NCBI RefSeq assembly: GCF_014202695.1
Contig: NZ_JACHHH010000002.1
Span: 62,001-126,000 of the forward strand
Source of the DNA: Oribacterium sinus
GTDB taxonomy: Bacteria; Bacillota; Clostridia; Lachnospirales; Lachnospiraceae
Length of the DNA: 64,000 nt
Reading direction: 5' to 3'
Positions 1 to 8,746 of this stretch are shown piece after piece; positions within the stretch are counted from its first letter, which is position 1; the number at the start of each line of letters is the position of its first letter. Position numbers and translations under genes: made by a program. Under the pieces are notes generated by a model. It saw nothing but the letters and a program-made list of their open reading frames with translations, was not told the origin of the DNA and ran no database searches.

Positions 1-749
1 TCGCTGATTACATTACAGAGCATGCTCCTAACTATCCGGATGTTAAGTTTGCGGTAATTGATACAACCGTTGATCTTGATAACGTGGAATCCATCAGCTT
101 TGCCCAGAATCAGGGTTCTTTCCTTGCCGGTGCTGCAGCAGCTATGTTTACACAGAAAACTGATATTCCTAATGTAAATGATGCACATGTAATCGGATGG
201 GTTGGCGGAATGGATATTCCTGTACTCCATGATTTCTATACAGGATATGAGCAGGGCGCAAAGTACATCGATCCGGATGTTACTATTTTGCAGGCTTTTG
301 CAGGTTCTTGGACAGATCCGTTAAAGGGAAAAGAATTAACTCTTGCACAGTATGAGCAGGGAGCTGATATTGTTATGAATGTGGCTTCCGGAACAGGAAC
401 AGGAATTTTGGAAGCGGCAAAGGAAGCGGATAAGTATGCTATCGGCGTAGACTTAAACCAGGATGCTGACCAGCCCGGACATGTGGTAACTTCCATGGTA
501 AAGAGAGTAGATAATGCGTGCTACCTTGTTATTCAGTCTGTTGTTGAGGGAACATTTAAGGGTGGTTCCACCCAGTATCTGTCTTTGGCAGAGGGCGGTG
601 TAAGCTTAACCGATTTCGCAGAAATCAAGAAGTCTTTAGGAGAGAAGTTCCCACAGGATATTGTAGATAAGTGCGAAGAACTGTCCAAGAAGATTATCTC
701 CGGTGAGATTGTAGTGGAAAATTATGAAGGTTTCGGTCCGAAAGCATAA
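1..749 (+). CDS. BMP/PnrA-family ABC substrate-binding lipoprotein, C-terminal part
   Basis: The gene enters from the left edge; the reading frame is open from base 3, so the N-terminus, signal peptide and lipobox lie outside. The visible ~248 residues match the PnrA/BMP family of nucleoside-binding proteins: an AQNQGSFLAG segment, GMDIPVLHDFYTGYEQGA, a long GTGTGI loop, then GVDLNQDADQPG. These proteins sit outside the membrane and hand nucleosides to an ABC transporter. The next three genes encode exactly that transporter type and a nucleoside hydrolase follows, so nucleoside uptake is the likely role (inference). A terminator-like stem-loop separates it from the ATPase gene. Confidence 0.9.
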   Translation, partial: ADYITEHAPNYPDVKFAVIDTTVDLDNVESISFAQNQGSFLAGAAAAMFTQKTDIPNVNDAHVIGWVGGMDIPVLHDFYTGYEQGAKYIDPDVTILQAFAGSWTDPLKGKELTLAQYEQGADIVMNVASGTGTGILEAAKEADKYAIGVDLNQDADQPGHVVTSMVKRVDNACYLVIQSVVEGTFKGGSTQYLSLAEGGVSLTDFAEIKKSLGEKFPQDIVDKCEELSKKIISGEIVVENYEGFGPKA

Positions 750-767
750 AGCCTGAAACTTTGTGTC

Positions 768-805
768 GGGCATGGGACTCTTTAGGGCTCCCATGCCCTT
801 TCTTT
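768..805 (+). terminator. Stem-loop with T-rich tail between binding protein and ATPase (attenuator)
   Basis: A perfect 10-bp stem GGGCATGGGA / TCCCATGCCC with an 11-nt loop is followed by TTTCTTT. It lies inside an apparent operon, 19 bases after the binding-protein stop. The likely effect is partial termination or mRNA 3'-end protection, so that more binding protein is made than transporter. This role is inferred. Confidence 0.75.
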
Positions 806-827
806 ATCAGTTAAATGAGGGAGAGTA

Positions 828-2456
828 ATGAGTGAATTTGTTGTAGAAATGAAAAACATCGTAAAATCCTTTGGAGAAGTGCATGCCGTAAAAGATGGAC
901 AATTCAACCTGATTAAGGGAGAAATTCATTCATTAATCGGAGAAAACGGAGCAGGAAAGTCTACTATGATGAAACTGCTTTACGGTATGTACCCCATAGA
1001 TTCCGGTGAGATTATTGTTAAGGGACAGTCCATGGGCAAGTTAGATCCCAAGTTGGCCATTCAACATGGGATTGGAATGGTTCATCAGGAATTTATGCTC
1101 GTCAATGATTTGACTGTGTTGGAAAATGTTATTTTAGGTTTTGAGCCTAAAAAGGGACTACAGATTGACTTCGATAAGGCAAGAAAAGAGATTCAACACT
1201 TTATTGACCAATACAACATGGAGATTCAGCTGGACAAAAAGGTTAGCCAGATTTCCGTGGGAGAAGCACAGCGTGTAGAAATTATCAAAACCCTGATGAG
1301 AGGGGCGGATATTATCATCTTGGATGAGCCTACTGCTGTTTTGACTCCTCAAGAAACTAAAAAGCTTTTTGAGATATTAAATAATTTAAAGAAAGAGCAA
1401 AAATCTCTGGTGTTTATTTCTCATAAGCTAAACGAAGTTATGGAAATTTCGGATCGTATTTCTGTTATGCGACAGGGGTTGCATATGGGAATTGTGTCTA
1501 AAGAAGAAACTTCTCCTCTGGATTTAACCAAGAAAATGATTGGCCGAGAAGTGTTCCTACATATTGATAAGACATATGAAAAAGCAGGAAAGAAAATTTT
1601 GGATGTACAAGATGTCTGGATTCCCAGTCAAAAGGAAAGCTCCAAAATTCGAGGCCTGTCCTTACATGTGAATGAGGGAGAAATTGTGGGCATTGCCGGT
1701 ATAGACGGAAATGGGCAATCAGAACTGATTGAGGCAATCACCGGTCTACGTCCTGTGGAGAGAGGGCATATCTTCCTGGACGGAAAGGAAATCACCAACC
1801 TTTCTCCGAAAAAAGTACGAGAAGTGGGATTGGCACATATTCCGGAGGATAGAAATACCCGGGGACTGAATAGAACCATGAGTATTGAAGAAAATCTAGT
1901 TGCGGTGGAAGTGGACAAAGCACCCTTCAGCAGGGGGATGGTCATGAATACAGCTGCTATGGACCGGCATTCTGAAGAAATGGTGAAGCGCTTTGATATT
2001 CGCCCCACAGACTATAAGCTACCCACATCCTCTCTTTCCGGAGGAAATGCACAGAAGGTAGTAGTAGCAAGAGAAGTTTCCATGAATAAGAAGCTACTGG
2101 TGGCGGCTCAGCCTACCAGAGGAGTGGATATCGGTGCCATAGAGTCTATTCAAAAGACTTTGGAGGAGGCGAAGAAGAACGGTGCAGGAGTATTGCTGGT
2201 TTCTACGGAGTTGGAAGAAATCACATCCCTTTCCGATCGCATCATTGTTATTCACGAAGGAACGATTACCGGAGAGCTTAGTGCCGGAGAAGCCAATGAA
2301 AATAACCTGGGACTTCTGATGATGGGAGGTACGGTGGACCATCAGGTAAAAGAAGATATGACAAAGCAACAGCCTAAAGTTGATGTAGAAGACCATCAGG
2401 CAAAAGAAGGCGTGACGGAACATCAGTTACAGGAAGGAGGAAATGGAGATGAATAA
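828..2456 (+). CDS. Nucleoside ABC transporter, double ATPase subunit (NupO-like)
   Basis: A 542-residue protein with two ABC ATPase domains, as in sugar/nucleoside importers of the RbsA/NupO type. Domain 1 has Walker A GENGAGKST (about residues 38-46), signature SVGEAQR and Walker B IIILDEPTAVL. Domain 2 is degenerate: its P-loop reads GIDGNGQSE and its Walker B LLVAAQPTRG, while signature LSGGNAQK is kept. This asymmetry is normal for the family. The last ~40 residues after GLLMMGG form an extra polar tail holding two imperfect repeats (DHQVKEDMTKQ and DHQAKEGVTEHQ), not part of the ATPase fold. It overlaps the following permease gene. Confidence 0.93.
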   Translation: MSEFVVEMKNIVKSFGEVHAVKDGQFNLIKGEIHSLIGENGAGKSTMMKLLYGMYPIDSGEIIVKGQSMGKLDPKLAIQHGIGMVHQEFMLVNDLTVLENVILGFEPKKGLQIDFDKARKEIQHFIDQYNMEIQLDKKVSQISVGEAQRVEIIKTLMRGADIIILDEPTAVLTPQETKKLFEILNNLKKEQKSLVFISHKLNEVMEISDRISVMRQGLHMGIVSKEETSPLDLTKKMIGREVFLHIDKTYEKAGKKILDVQDVWIPSQKESSKIRGLSLHVNEGEIVGIAGIDGNGQSELIEAITGLRPVERGHIFLDGKEITNLSPKKVREVGLAHIPEDRNTRGLNRTMSIEENLVAVEVDKAPFSRGMVMNTAAMDRHSEEMVKRFDIRPTDYKLPTSSLSGGNAQKVVVAREVSMNKKLLVAAQPTRGVDIGAIESIQKTLEEAKKNGAGVLLVSTELEEITSLSDRIIVIHEGTITGELSAGEANENNLGLLMMGGTVDHQVKEDMTKQQPKVDVEDHQAKEGVTEHQLQEGGNGDE

Positions 2457-3522
2457 GTCTTTGAACAGCTTTTTGAAAATATTGTTTACCTTTTTCCTGG
2501 CGATTTTGGTGGGCGCCATTTTTATTCTTGCCATTGGGGAAAATCCTATTGATGCTTATCTGGCATTGTTAAAAGGCGCCTTGGGAACAAAACTGGGAAG
2601 AGGAAATGTTATTGCAGGATTTACTCCTTTACTGTTGACGGCAACAGCATTTGCAGTGGCGGCTAAGGCCGGAGCATTTAACGTCGGAGTAGAGGGAGAA
2701 GTAATTTTAGGAGGCATTACTGCTGCTTATATCGGTATCAATTGGGGATTTTTATCTGTACCTCTTTTATATCTTGCCTGCTTTACCGGGGCCATTGTGG
2801 TAGCCATGCTATGGGGCTTGATTCCGGCGATTTTGAAGGCTTATTTTAATGTATCGGAAGTCTGTGTAACGATTTTGATGAATACGGTAGCGCTGTATAT
2901 TGGTTCCTATCTGGTTAGTGGACCCATGAGCGCAGGAGTGGCTACTCCTCAGTCCAAGCCTGTGCTGGTAACGATTCCGAAAATCATGAAGCCTTCTTCG
3001 GCAAATATGGGGGTTTTTATTGCTATCCTTGTGGTATTGGCAGTCATTTGGATGACTTATAAGACAAAGTGGGGATATAAGATTAGAACGGTGGGAACCA
3101 ACCCTGCCCATGCGGATTATGCCGGTATTAATTCTAAAAAAGTCTTTATCGGTGCGATGTTACTTTCTGCAGCCCTTGGTGGAGTTGCAGGATGCATAGA
3201 AGTTCTTGGTGTACATGGATACTATCTGGACGGTTTTGCAAGGGATTTAGGAACGAATGGTATGTTGGCGGCATTAATTGTGAAGTCAAACATGCTCTTT
3301 ACTCCGTTTGTGGCTTTTTTCTTGGCGGTACTAAAGGCAGGGGCTATGGCTATGCAGCAGGCTACCAGCGTACCGAAGTCTATTGTAGATACTATCTCTG
3401 CAGTGTTTATTATTATCGCAACCATGGATTTTGTCATTAGTCTTCGGCAGCGGAGAAAGCTGGAAAAGGAATTAAAAACAGAGATAGCTTCGAATCAGAA
3501 AGAGAAAGGAGGGGATAAATAA
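2449..3522 (+). CDS. Nucleoside ABC transporter permease 1 (NupP-like)
   Basis: A polytopic membrane protein of the BPD_transp_2 (branched-chain amino acid/ribose/nucleoside) permease family, about 357 residues with some nine or ten hydrophobic segments and motifs such as NVGVEGEVILGG and GTNPAHADYAGI. It forms one half of the transmembrane channel together with the next gene product. Two ATGs exist, at 2443 and 2449. GGAGG at 2436-2440 gives spacings of 2 and 8, so the second is preferred, giving an 8-base overlap with the ATPase gene. The basic C-terminus is followed by a strong Shine-Dalgarno for the next gene. Confidence 0.92.
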   Translation: MNKSLNSFLKILFTFFLAILVGAIFILAIGENPIDAYLALLKGALGTKLGRGNVIAGFTPLLLTATAFAVAAKAGAFNVGVEGEVILGGITAAYIGINWGFLSVPLLYLACFTGAIVVAMLWGLIPAILKAYFNVSEVCVTILMNTVALYIGSYLVSGPMSAGVATPQSKPVLVTIPKIMKPSSANMGVFIAILVVLAVIWMTYKTKWGYKIRTVGTNPAHADYAGINSKKVFIGAMLLSAALGGVAGCIEVLGVHGYYLDGFARDLGTNGMLAALIVKSNMLFTPFVAFFLAVLKAGAMAMQQATSVPKSIVDTISAVFIIIATMDFVISLRQRRKLEKELKTEIASNQKEKGGDK

Positions 3523-4460
3523 TGTCAGAGAATTTAGGAAAAATCTTTAATCTATCACTGATTTATGCAACCTTCCGTGCATCTACTCCCATTATCTATG
3601 CGGCTCTGTGTGCAGCGATAACGCAGCAGGCAAATATTTTAAATATCGGTACTGAGGGAATTATGCTGGTGGGAGCCTTTACAGCGGTGGCTGTGAGCTA
3701 TTTTACCGGTAGCTGGATGCTGGGAATTCTGGCGGCTATGCTTGGTGGAGCTCTCATTGCCATGATTATGGCTGTCAGTCATATTAAGTACAATTCTGAA
3801 ATTTGTGCCATCGGTATGGGAATAAATCTTTTGGCTATTGCATTAACCAAGTTTATGCTTCAGGTGTTTTTCCATACCAGCGGAAGCTTTTCCAATCCCT
3901 CAATCGTTCCTATTCCAAAATTGCATATGACATTTTTGGAAAATGTTCCGGTCTTAAACAGCTTGTTTAATGACTGGCGCTTTACGGAATGGTTTGTAAT
4001 TATTTTTATTATTCTTTTGCAGTTTATCTTCTATAAGACGGTATGGGGATTACGCCTTCGTGCTGTAGGACAATTTCCTATGGCTGCTGAAACTGCGGGA
4101 ATTCAAGCTAATGCAGTTAAATATCAAGCTATGTTGATATCCGGTTTAATCGGTGGATTGGCGGGAGCCCATTTATCTTTGGGCTATAGTACACAGTTTG
4201 TGGAAAATATGACCAACAGCCGTGGTTTTATGGGAGTTGCGGCAATGTACTTCGGAGGTGCAAATCCGGTGCTGACAGCGATGGGGTGTTTGCTTTTCGG
4301 ATTTTCCGATTCTGTTGGAGCCAGATTACAGGCCTACGGTATTCCTGCTCAATTTATTTTGATGATGCCCTATATTGTGACCATTGTAGTACTGGCTATT
4401 TCCATGGCGGTAAAGATTCAGGCTACCAAGAAAAAGCAATCTTCATTAATTACGAATTAG
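3522..4460 (+). CDS. Nucleoside ABC transporter permease 2 (NupQ-like)
   Basis: The second BPD_transp_2 permease, 312 residues, very hydrophobic, with NIGTEGIMLVGAF and RAVGQFPMAAETAGI segments that parallel the first permease. Its ATG overlaps the TAA of the preceding gene by one base and AAAGGAGGGG lies just upstream, which indicates translational coupling. The two permeases would pair in the membrane with the double ATPase. Specificity for nucleosides is inferred from the adjacent hydrolase and kinase. Confidence 0.92.
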   Translation: MSENLGKIFNLSLIYATFRASTPIIYAALCAAITQQANILNIGTEGIMLVGAFTAVAVSYFTGSWMLGILAAMLGGALIAMIMAVSHIKYNSEICAIGMGINLLAIALTKFMLQVFFHTSGSFSNPSIVPIPKLHMTFLENVPVLNSLFNDWRFTEWFVIIFIILLQFIFYKTVWGLRLRAVGQFPMAAETAGIQANAVKYQAMLISGLIGGLAGAHLSLGYSTQFVENMTNSRGFMGVAAMYFGGANPVLTAMGCLLFGFSDSVGARLQAYGIPAQFILMMPYIVTIVVLAISMAVKIQATKKKQSSLITN

Positions 4461-4516
4461 AGAATGTTATTTGAAATTGAGTTTAGGATTAAGAAAATGG
4501 AAGGAATGTTAAAAGA

Positions 4517-5449
4517 ATGAATAAAAGAAAAATTATATTAGATTGTGATCCGGGACATGATGATGCAGTGGCGATAATTCTTGCGGCAAAGAATCCTAAT
4601 TTGGAACTTTTGGGGATTACTGTTGTTGCAGGAAACCAGACTTTGGAAAATACCCAGAGAAATGCTTTACGTCTAGTACAGCATTTAGATCTGAATATTC
4701 CGGTTTATGCAGGTTGTGGTCAACCTATGGTGAGAGATAAGGTGATTGCCGGAGACATCCACGGGGAAACCGGTTTAGATGGTCCTGTATTTGAGGAATT
4801 AAATCGGGAAATTGAGGCGGATCATGCCGTTAACTACATCATTAAGACTTTGATGAATTCTCCGGAAAAAATCACTATGGTTACCACCGGCCCTATGACT
4901 AATTTGGGTATGGCTCTTCGTATGGAGTCGAAAATTTTGGATAAGATTCAAGAAATTGTTTTTATGGGTGGTTCCTACGCCAATGGAAATGTAACTCCTG
5001 CTGCGGAGTTTAATATATTGGCGGATGCGGAAGCGGCTCATGTTTGCATTTCCTCCGGACTTCCTATCACCATGGTGGGACTGGATGTAACCAGAAAGGC
5101 TCTTTGTTATCCGGAAATTGTGGAGCGGATGCGTAAGGTTGGCAACAAGGCTTCGGACTTATTTACGGATCTAATGGCATTTTTCTGTAAAACGCAAAAA
5201 GAGGTATATGGTTGGGAGGGTGGCCCTTTGCACGATCCCATTACCATTGCTTACCTGATTGACTCTACGGTTCTGACTACAAAGCCCATGAATGTGACAG
5301 TGGACACATCCAGTTCTCAGTCCTATGGCAGAACCAACTGTGATTTCTTTGGCTATATGAAGAAGGAGCCAAATGTCAATGTAGGTATTGATATTGATGT
5401 GGAAAAGTTTTGGGACATTGTAGAAGATGGCTTAAAACTATACGACTAA
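4517..5449 (+). CDS. Nucleoside hydrolase (IunH/Rih family)
   Basis: A 310-residue cytoplasmic N-ribohydrolase that splits nucleosides into base and ribose. It opens with the family hallmark LDCDPGHDDA (calcium-binding aspartates), and also shows TTGPMTNLG, AEFNILADAEAA and the late GGPLHDP segment that supplies the last metal aspartate. Length is typical. It follows the transporter after a 56-base gap with only a weak ribosome-binding site (AAGGAA), so it is probably co-transcribed. Substrate range (purine, pyrimidine or both) cannot be read from the sequence. Confidence 0.93.
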   Translation: MNKRKIILDCDPGHDDAVAIILAAKNPNLELLGITVVAGNQTLENTQRNALRLVQHLDLNIPVYAGCGQPMVRDKVIAGDIHGETGLDGPVFEELNREIEADHAVNYIIKTLMNSPEKITMVTTGPMTNLGMALRMESKILDKIQEIVFMGGSYANGNVTPAAEFNILADAEAAHVCISSGLPITMVGLDVTRKALCYPEIVERMRKVGNKASDLFTDLMAFFCKTQKEVYGWEGGPLHDPITIAYLIDSTVLTTKPMNVTVDTSSSQSYGRTNCDFFGYMKKEPNVNVGIDIDVEKFWDIVEDGLKLYD

Positions 5450-5493
5450 TGTGGAAAAGATAGTCGGCAATGCGTATCTCCGGGAGGAATACA

Positions 5494-6762
5494 GTGGAAG
5501 CTTTAAAAAAGGTTTTAGAAAAAAACAAACAGAAATATATTGATCGCCTATCTGAGCTCGTGGCGATAGATACTCATGATTTGGGGCATGGGATTGATGG
5601 CGGCCTGGAAAAACAAGGACAGGATTATATGGCGGAGCTCTTTAGAAAGATGGGGGCAGAAGTCACTTTGGATTCCATGAAGGAAGAGGATATTGAAAAA
5701 TGCTTCTCCCTTTATCAAGAGGGAAACCTGGGGCACCAGCAGACAGACCGATATAATGTTTACGCTCAATTTAACGGAGAAAAGCCCGGTAAAACCCTGA
5801 TGTTTAACGGTCATATAGACGTAATGCCTGCGGATGAAGTGGAGGAATGGACCACGCCTCCCTTTAGCCCTACGATAAGGGACGGAAAGCTTTACGGAAG
5901 AGGTACTGCAGATATGAAGGGGGGGCTGATGGCTGCAACTATGGCGGTAAAGCTTTTGCAGGATGCAGGAATTCCCTTCTTCGGTTCTGTGAAAATCACT
6001 TCAGTCTGTGATGAAGAAGGCGGCGGAAACGGCTCCATGCAGGCGATTATGAGCGGGCAGAGGGCGGATGGCGTTGTGGTATGTGAGGGCACCAGCGATG
6101 AGCTAATTTTGGCGCATATGGGTTTTGTCTTTTTCAGGGTAAAATTTGCCGGGAAAGCATGTCATTCCGGCGCCAAGCAGAATGGTGTCAGCGCCATAGA
6201 AAAAGCAATTAAGGTGATTCAGGCTTTAAACGAGAAGGAGCATGAGTGGCTTTTACATTACAAGCATCCTCTTTTACCGGCTCCAAATTTAAACGTAGGC
6301 CTTATCCATGGAGGAACTGCCGGTTCCACTGTGGCGGAGGATTGTATGTTTGAGGTTTGTGTGCATTATCTTCCCAATCAGATGAGTCACAATCAGGTGG
6401 TAAAAGAATTCCAAGAAGTAGTGGAAAGAGTTGCTAAATCGGATGCTTGGCTGGAAGAGCATTTACCGGAAATACAGATTACACAATTTGGCGGCGGTTT
6501 TGAGATGGAGGAGCATTCTCCCTTTGTGGGCAGCTTTAAGAGGGCTTATTCCGAAGCCAGAGGAAAGGCTGTTAAGGTGGTAGGATCTCCGGCGGGTTGT
6601 GATTCTCGATTATGGAGAAATATCGCGGAATGCCCCACCATACAGTTTGGACCGGGAAATCTTGCCCAGTGTCATGCTGTGGATGAATGGCTGGATTTAG
6701 AGGCTTACTTACAGTCTATCTTGATTTATGCAGAACTGATATTGGACTTTTGTCAGGCTTAA
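5494..6762 (+). CDS. M20-family metallohydrolase (ArgE/DapE/CPG2-like)
   Basis: A zinc-dependent amidohydrolase/peptidase of about 422 residues. Metal-site segments are present: NGHIDVMP, GRGTADMKGG, CDEEGGGNGS and the late QCHAVDEW. I place the start at GTG 5494 because GGAGG at 5483-5487 sits 6 bases upstream; the ATG at 5470 would put that site inside the gene. It lies between nucleoside hydrolase and kinase genes, so it may process an N-acyl or N-carbamoyl product of base breakdown, but the substrate is unknown. Family call is firm, role is not. Confidence 0.85.
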   Translation: MEALKKVLEKNKQKYIDRLSELVAIDTHDLGHGIDGGLEKQGQDYMAELFRKMGAEVTLDSMKEEDIEKCFSLYQEGNLGHQQTDRYNVYAQFNGEKPGKTLMFNGHIDVMPADEVEEWTTPPFSPTIRDGKLYGRGTADMKGGLMAATMAVKLLQDAGIPFFGSVKITSVCDEEGGGNGSMQAIMSGQRADGVVVCEGTSDELILAHMGFVFFRVKFAGKACHSGAKQNGVSAIEKAIKVIQALNEKEHEWLLHYKHPLLPAPNLNVGLIHGGTAGSTVAEDCMFEVCVHYLPNQMSHNQVVKEFQEVVERVAKSDAWLEEHLPEIQITQFGGGFEMEEHSPFVGSFKRAYSEARGKAVKVVGSPAGCDSRLWRNIAECPTIQFGPGNLAQCHAVDEWLDLEAYLQSILIYAELILDFCQA

Positions 6763-6770
6763 TACAGTGC

Positions 6771-6798
6771 TCTTAAAAGGAATACAAAGCTTTTAAGA
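6771..6798 (+). other. Intercistronic AT-rich hairpin
   Basis: A perfect 9-bp inverted repeat TCTTAAAAG / CTTTTAAGA with a 10-base loop lies between the M20 gene and the next gene. No T-tract follows, so it is more likely an mRNA processing or stability element than a terminator. Confidence 0.4.
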
Positions 6799-6830
6799 AC
6801 AAATAGTGAAAAGAAAAGGAGAATAAAAAC

Positions 6831-7580
6831 ATGGCAAAGAAAGTTTTATTGGCAGGGGAATCATGGATGAGTTATACCACTCACGTGAAAGGATTTGACA
6901 GCTTTTATACTTCTGTTTACGAGACAGGAGAGAAGTATATTAAGAGAGCTTTTGAAGAGGGGGGATATGAGTTTACATTTCTTCCAAATCATTTGGCAAC
7001 AGAAGAATTTCCTTTCAGCTTGGAAGAATTAAAGCAGTATGATTTGATTATTTTATCAGATATCGGAGCTAATACTCTGCTTTTACCCGGAGCAACCTTT
7101 ACTCGCAGCGAAATCATGCCGAACCGTTGTAACTTACTTCGAGACTATGTCTTGGACGGAGGTGCTCTCTTAATGGTAGGGGGATACTTGACCTTCTCCG
7201 GCGTGGATGCCAAGGGAAAGTGGCAGGACACTGCTGTGCAGGAGGTTTTACCGGTACAGGTACTTGCTACAGATGATCGTATGGAGCATTGTGAAGGAGT
7301 TCGCCCTGTTTCTGTGAAGGAGCATGCTATCCTTGAGGGATTAGAAAAGACCTGGCCAAGAGTTTTAGGCTACAACAAGACTATCTTAAAACCAGAGGCA
7401 GAACTTTTAGCAACAGTATGTGATGATCCCTTTATCGCTTTGGGAGAATACGGTAAGGGAAGATCCGCTGTGTTCACCACGGACTGTGCTCCCCACTGGG
7501 CACCACCTGAGTTCTGTGAGTGGAAGGATTATAACCGCCTGTTCCAAAACCTTGCGCGTTGGCTGACAAAGGAAGCATAA
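6831..7580 (+). CDS. Class I glutamine-amidotransferase-like protein (GATase1-like)
   Basis: A 249-residue soluble protein resembling the GATase1-like/ThuA-type family often annotated as putative glutamine amidotransferase. Visible features are GESWMSYTTHVKGFDSF at the N-terminus, LIILSDIGANT, DGGALLMVGGYLTFSG and a C-terminal GKGRSAVFTTDCAPHW block typical of the family. No standard nucleophile elbow Cys (GxCxG) is seen, so glutaminase activity is doubtful. A strong GGAG site precedes the ATG. It sits in the nucleoside operon just before the kinase; its biochemical role is not known. Confidence 0.75.
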   Translation: MAKKVLLAGESWMSYTTHVKGFDSFYTSVYETGEKYIKRAFEEGGYEFTFLPNHLATEEFPFSLEELKQYDLIILSDIGANTLLLPGATFTRSEIMPNRCNLLRDYVLDGGALLMVGGYLTFSGVDAKGKWQDTAVQEVLPVQVLATDDRMEHCEGVRPVSVKEHAILEGLEKTWPRVLGYNKTILKPEAELLATVCDDPFIALGEYGKGRSAVFTTDCAPHWAPPEFCEWKDYNRLFQNLARWLTKEA

Positions 7581-7591
7581 CGGGAGAAGCT

Positions 7592-8494
7592 ATGAAGGTT
7601 TTAAATTTTGGTTCTTTAAACATTGACTATGTTTACAGTCTGGACCATTTTGTTCAAAAAGGAGAAACGATTTCCTCTGATGCTTTAAACATATTTCCGG
7701 GGGGCAAAGGCTTAAATCAGTCTCTGGCTTTGGGGAGAGCCGGTGTTTCTACTATTCATGCCGGAGCTGTAGGAAAGGACGGAGAGTTTCTTCTAAAACT
7801 ACTTCAGGAATCAGGCGTGAATATTGACTATGTGCAGTCCTTGGATAGCGTACAAACAGGAACGGCGATTATTCAAAAGGATAAAGAGGGGGATAATTGT
7901 ATTATTCTCTATAGCGGTGCAAATCATAAAATCAGCAAGGCACAGGTGCAGAAGACTATCGCAAATTTTGCCGAAGGAGATTTTCTTCTATTGCAAAATG
8001 AAATCAATGAGATAGACAGTATTATGAAACTGGCTCATGAAAGAGGAATGAAGATTGTGCTGAATCCTTCTCCTATGAATGAAGCCATCTTAGCTTTACC
8101 TTTGGAATATGTGGATTATTTTCTTTTGAATGAAGTGGAGGCAGCGCAGATCTTAGGACAGGATAGTGCCGACCGAGAGAGCGAAGAAGTGATTAGAGCC
8201 TTACATCTTCAGTATCCTACAGCGAAAATCGTTTTAACCCTTGGTGGGGAAGGAGCTCTTTACTTTGACGGGGAAAGCCTTTATCGCCAAAGATCCTATA
8301 AAACGGAAATTGTGGATACCACTGCTGCGGGAGATACCTTTACCGGATACTTTATTGCAGGTATTTTAAATGGAGAAACGGTTCCAAAAGCCATGGATTT
8401 GGCAGCCAGAGCTGCAGGAATTGCCATTTCCCGATTTGGTGCGGCTCCATCCATTCCCTTGAAGGAAGAAGTATTATCTTTTTCCTTTAGTTAA
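7592..8494 (+). CDS. rbsK: PfkB-family sugar kinase, probably ribokinase
   Basis: A 300-residue PfkB kinase expected to phosphorylate ribose released by the nucleoside hydrolase (inference from context). The N-terminal PGGKGLNQSLALGRAG motif and the C-terminal DTTAAGDTFTGYF anion-hole/catalytic-Asp motif are clear. The frame opens earlier (7559), but the ATG at 7592 has GGGAG 5 bases upstream and gives a standard N-terminus (MKVLNFGSLNIDYVY). It starts 11 bases after the previous stop and is the last gene of the operon, followed by a strong terminator. Confidence 0.88.
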   Translation: MKVLNFGSLNIDYVYSLDHFVQKGETISSDALNIFPGGKGLNQSLALGRAGVSTIHAGAVGKDGEFLLKLLQESGVNIDYVQSLDSVQTGTAIIQKDKEGDNCIILYSGANHKISKAQVQKTIANFAEGDFLLLQNEINEIDSIMKLAHERGMKIVLNPSPMNEAILALPLEYVDYFLLNEVEAAQILGQDSADRESEEVIRALHLQYPTAKIVLTLGGEGALYFDGESLYRQRSYKTEIVDTTAAGDTFTGYFIAGILNGETVPKAMDLAARAAGIAISRFGAAPSIPLKEEVLSFSFS

Positions 8495-8512
8495 AAGAAA
8501 AATAGTGATCAT

Positions 8513-8541
8513 AAAAAACCGTACGCAAGTGCGGTTTTTTT
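8513..8541 (+). terminator. Rho-independent terminator of the nucleoside operon
   Basis: AAAAAACCGTAC, a GCAA tetraloop, and GTGCGGTTTTTT form a continuous stem (one G-T pair) with an A-tract before and a T-tract after. It can act in either direction and ends the operon that began left of the window. Confidence 0.92.
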
Positions 8542-8706
8542 GTGTGATAGGAGTTTTTGGAGGAGGTTTTATATGGCTTTGCTTTGAGGATAAAGCCTTC
8601 TATTTAGTTCTGTGAAGAAAGTTTTGTGGATGGAGGGGATTTTCTACAAAACCGGTAGTTTATTTTATCTAAATTAACAAATCTGTTTATTTTCGTGTGG
8701 ATTTTA

Positions 8707-8735
8707 TTGACAGTTCTGTTAGATATGTTTATATT
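8707..8735 (+). promoter_or_regulatory. Sigma-A type promoter of the sugar-acid operon
   Basis: TTGACA (8707-8712), a 17-base spacer and TATATT (8730-8735). Transcription should start near 8742, at the head of the phased repeats, about 150 bases before the kinase gene. Confidence 0.75.
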
Positions 8736-8746
8736 CTCATTAAATA

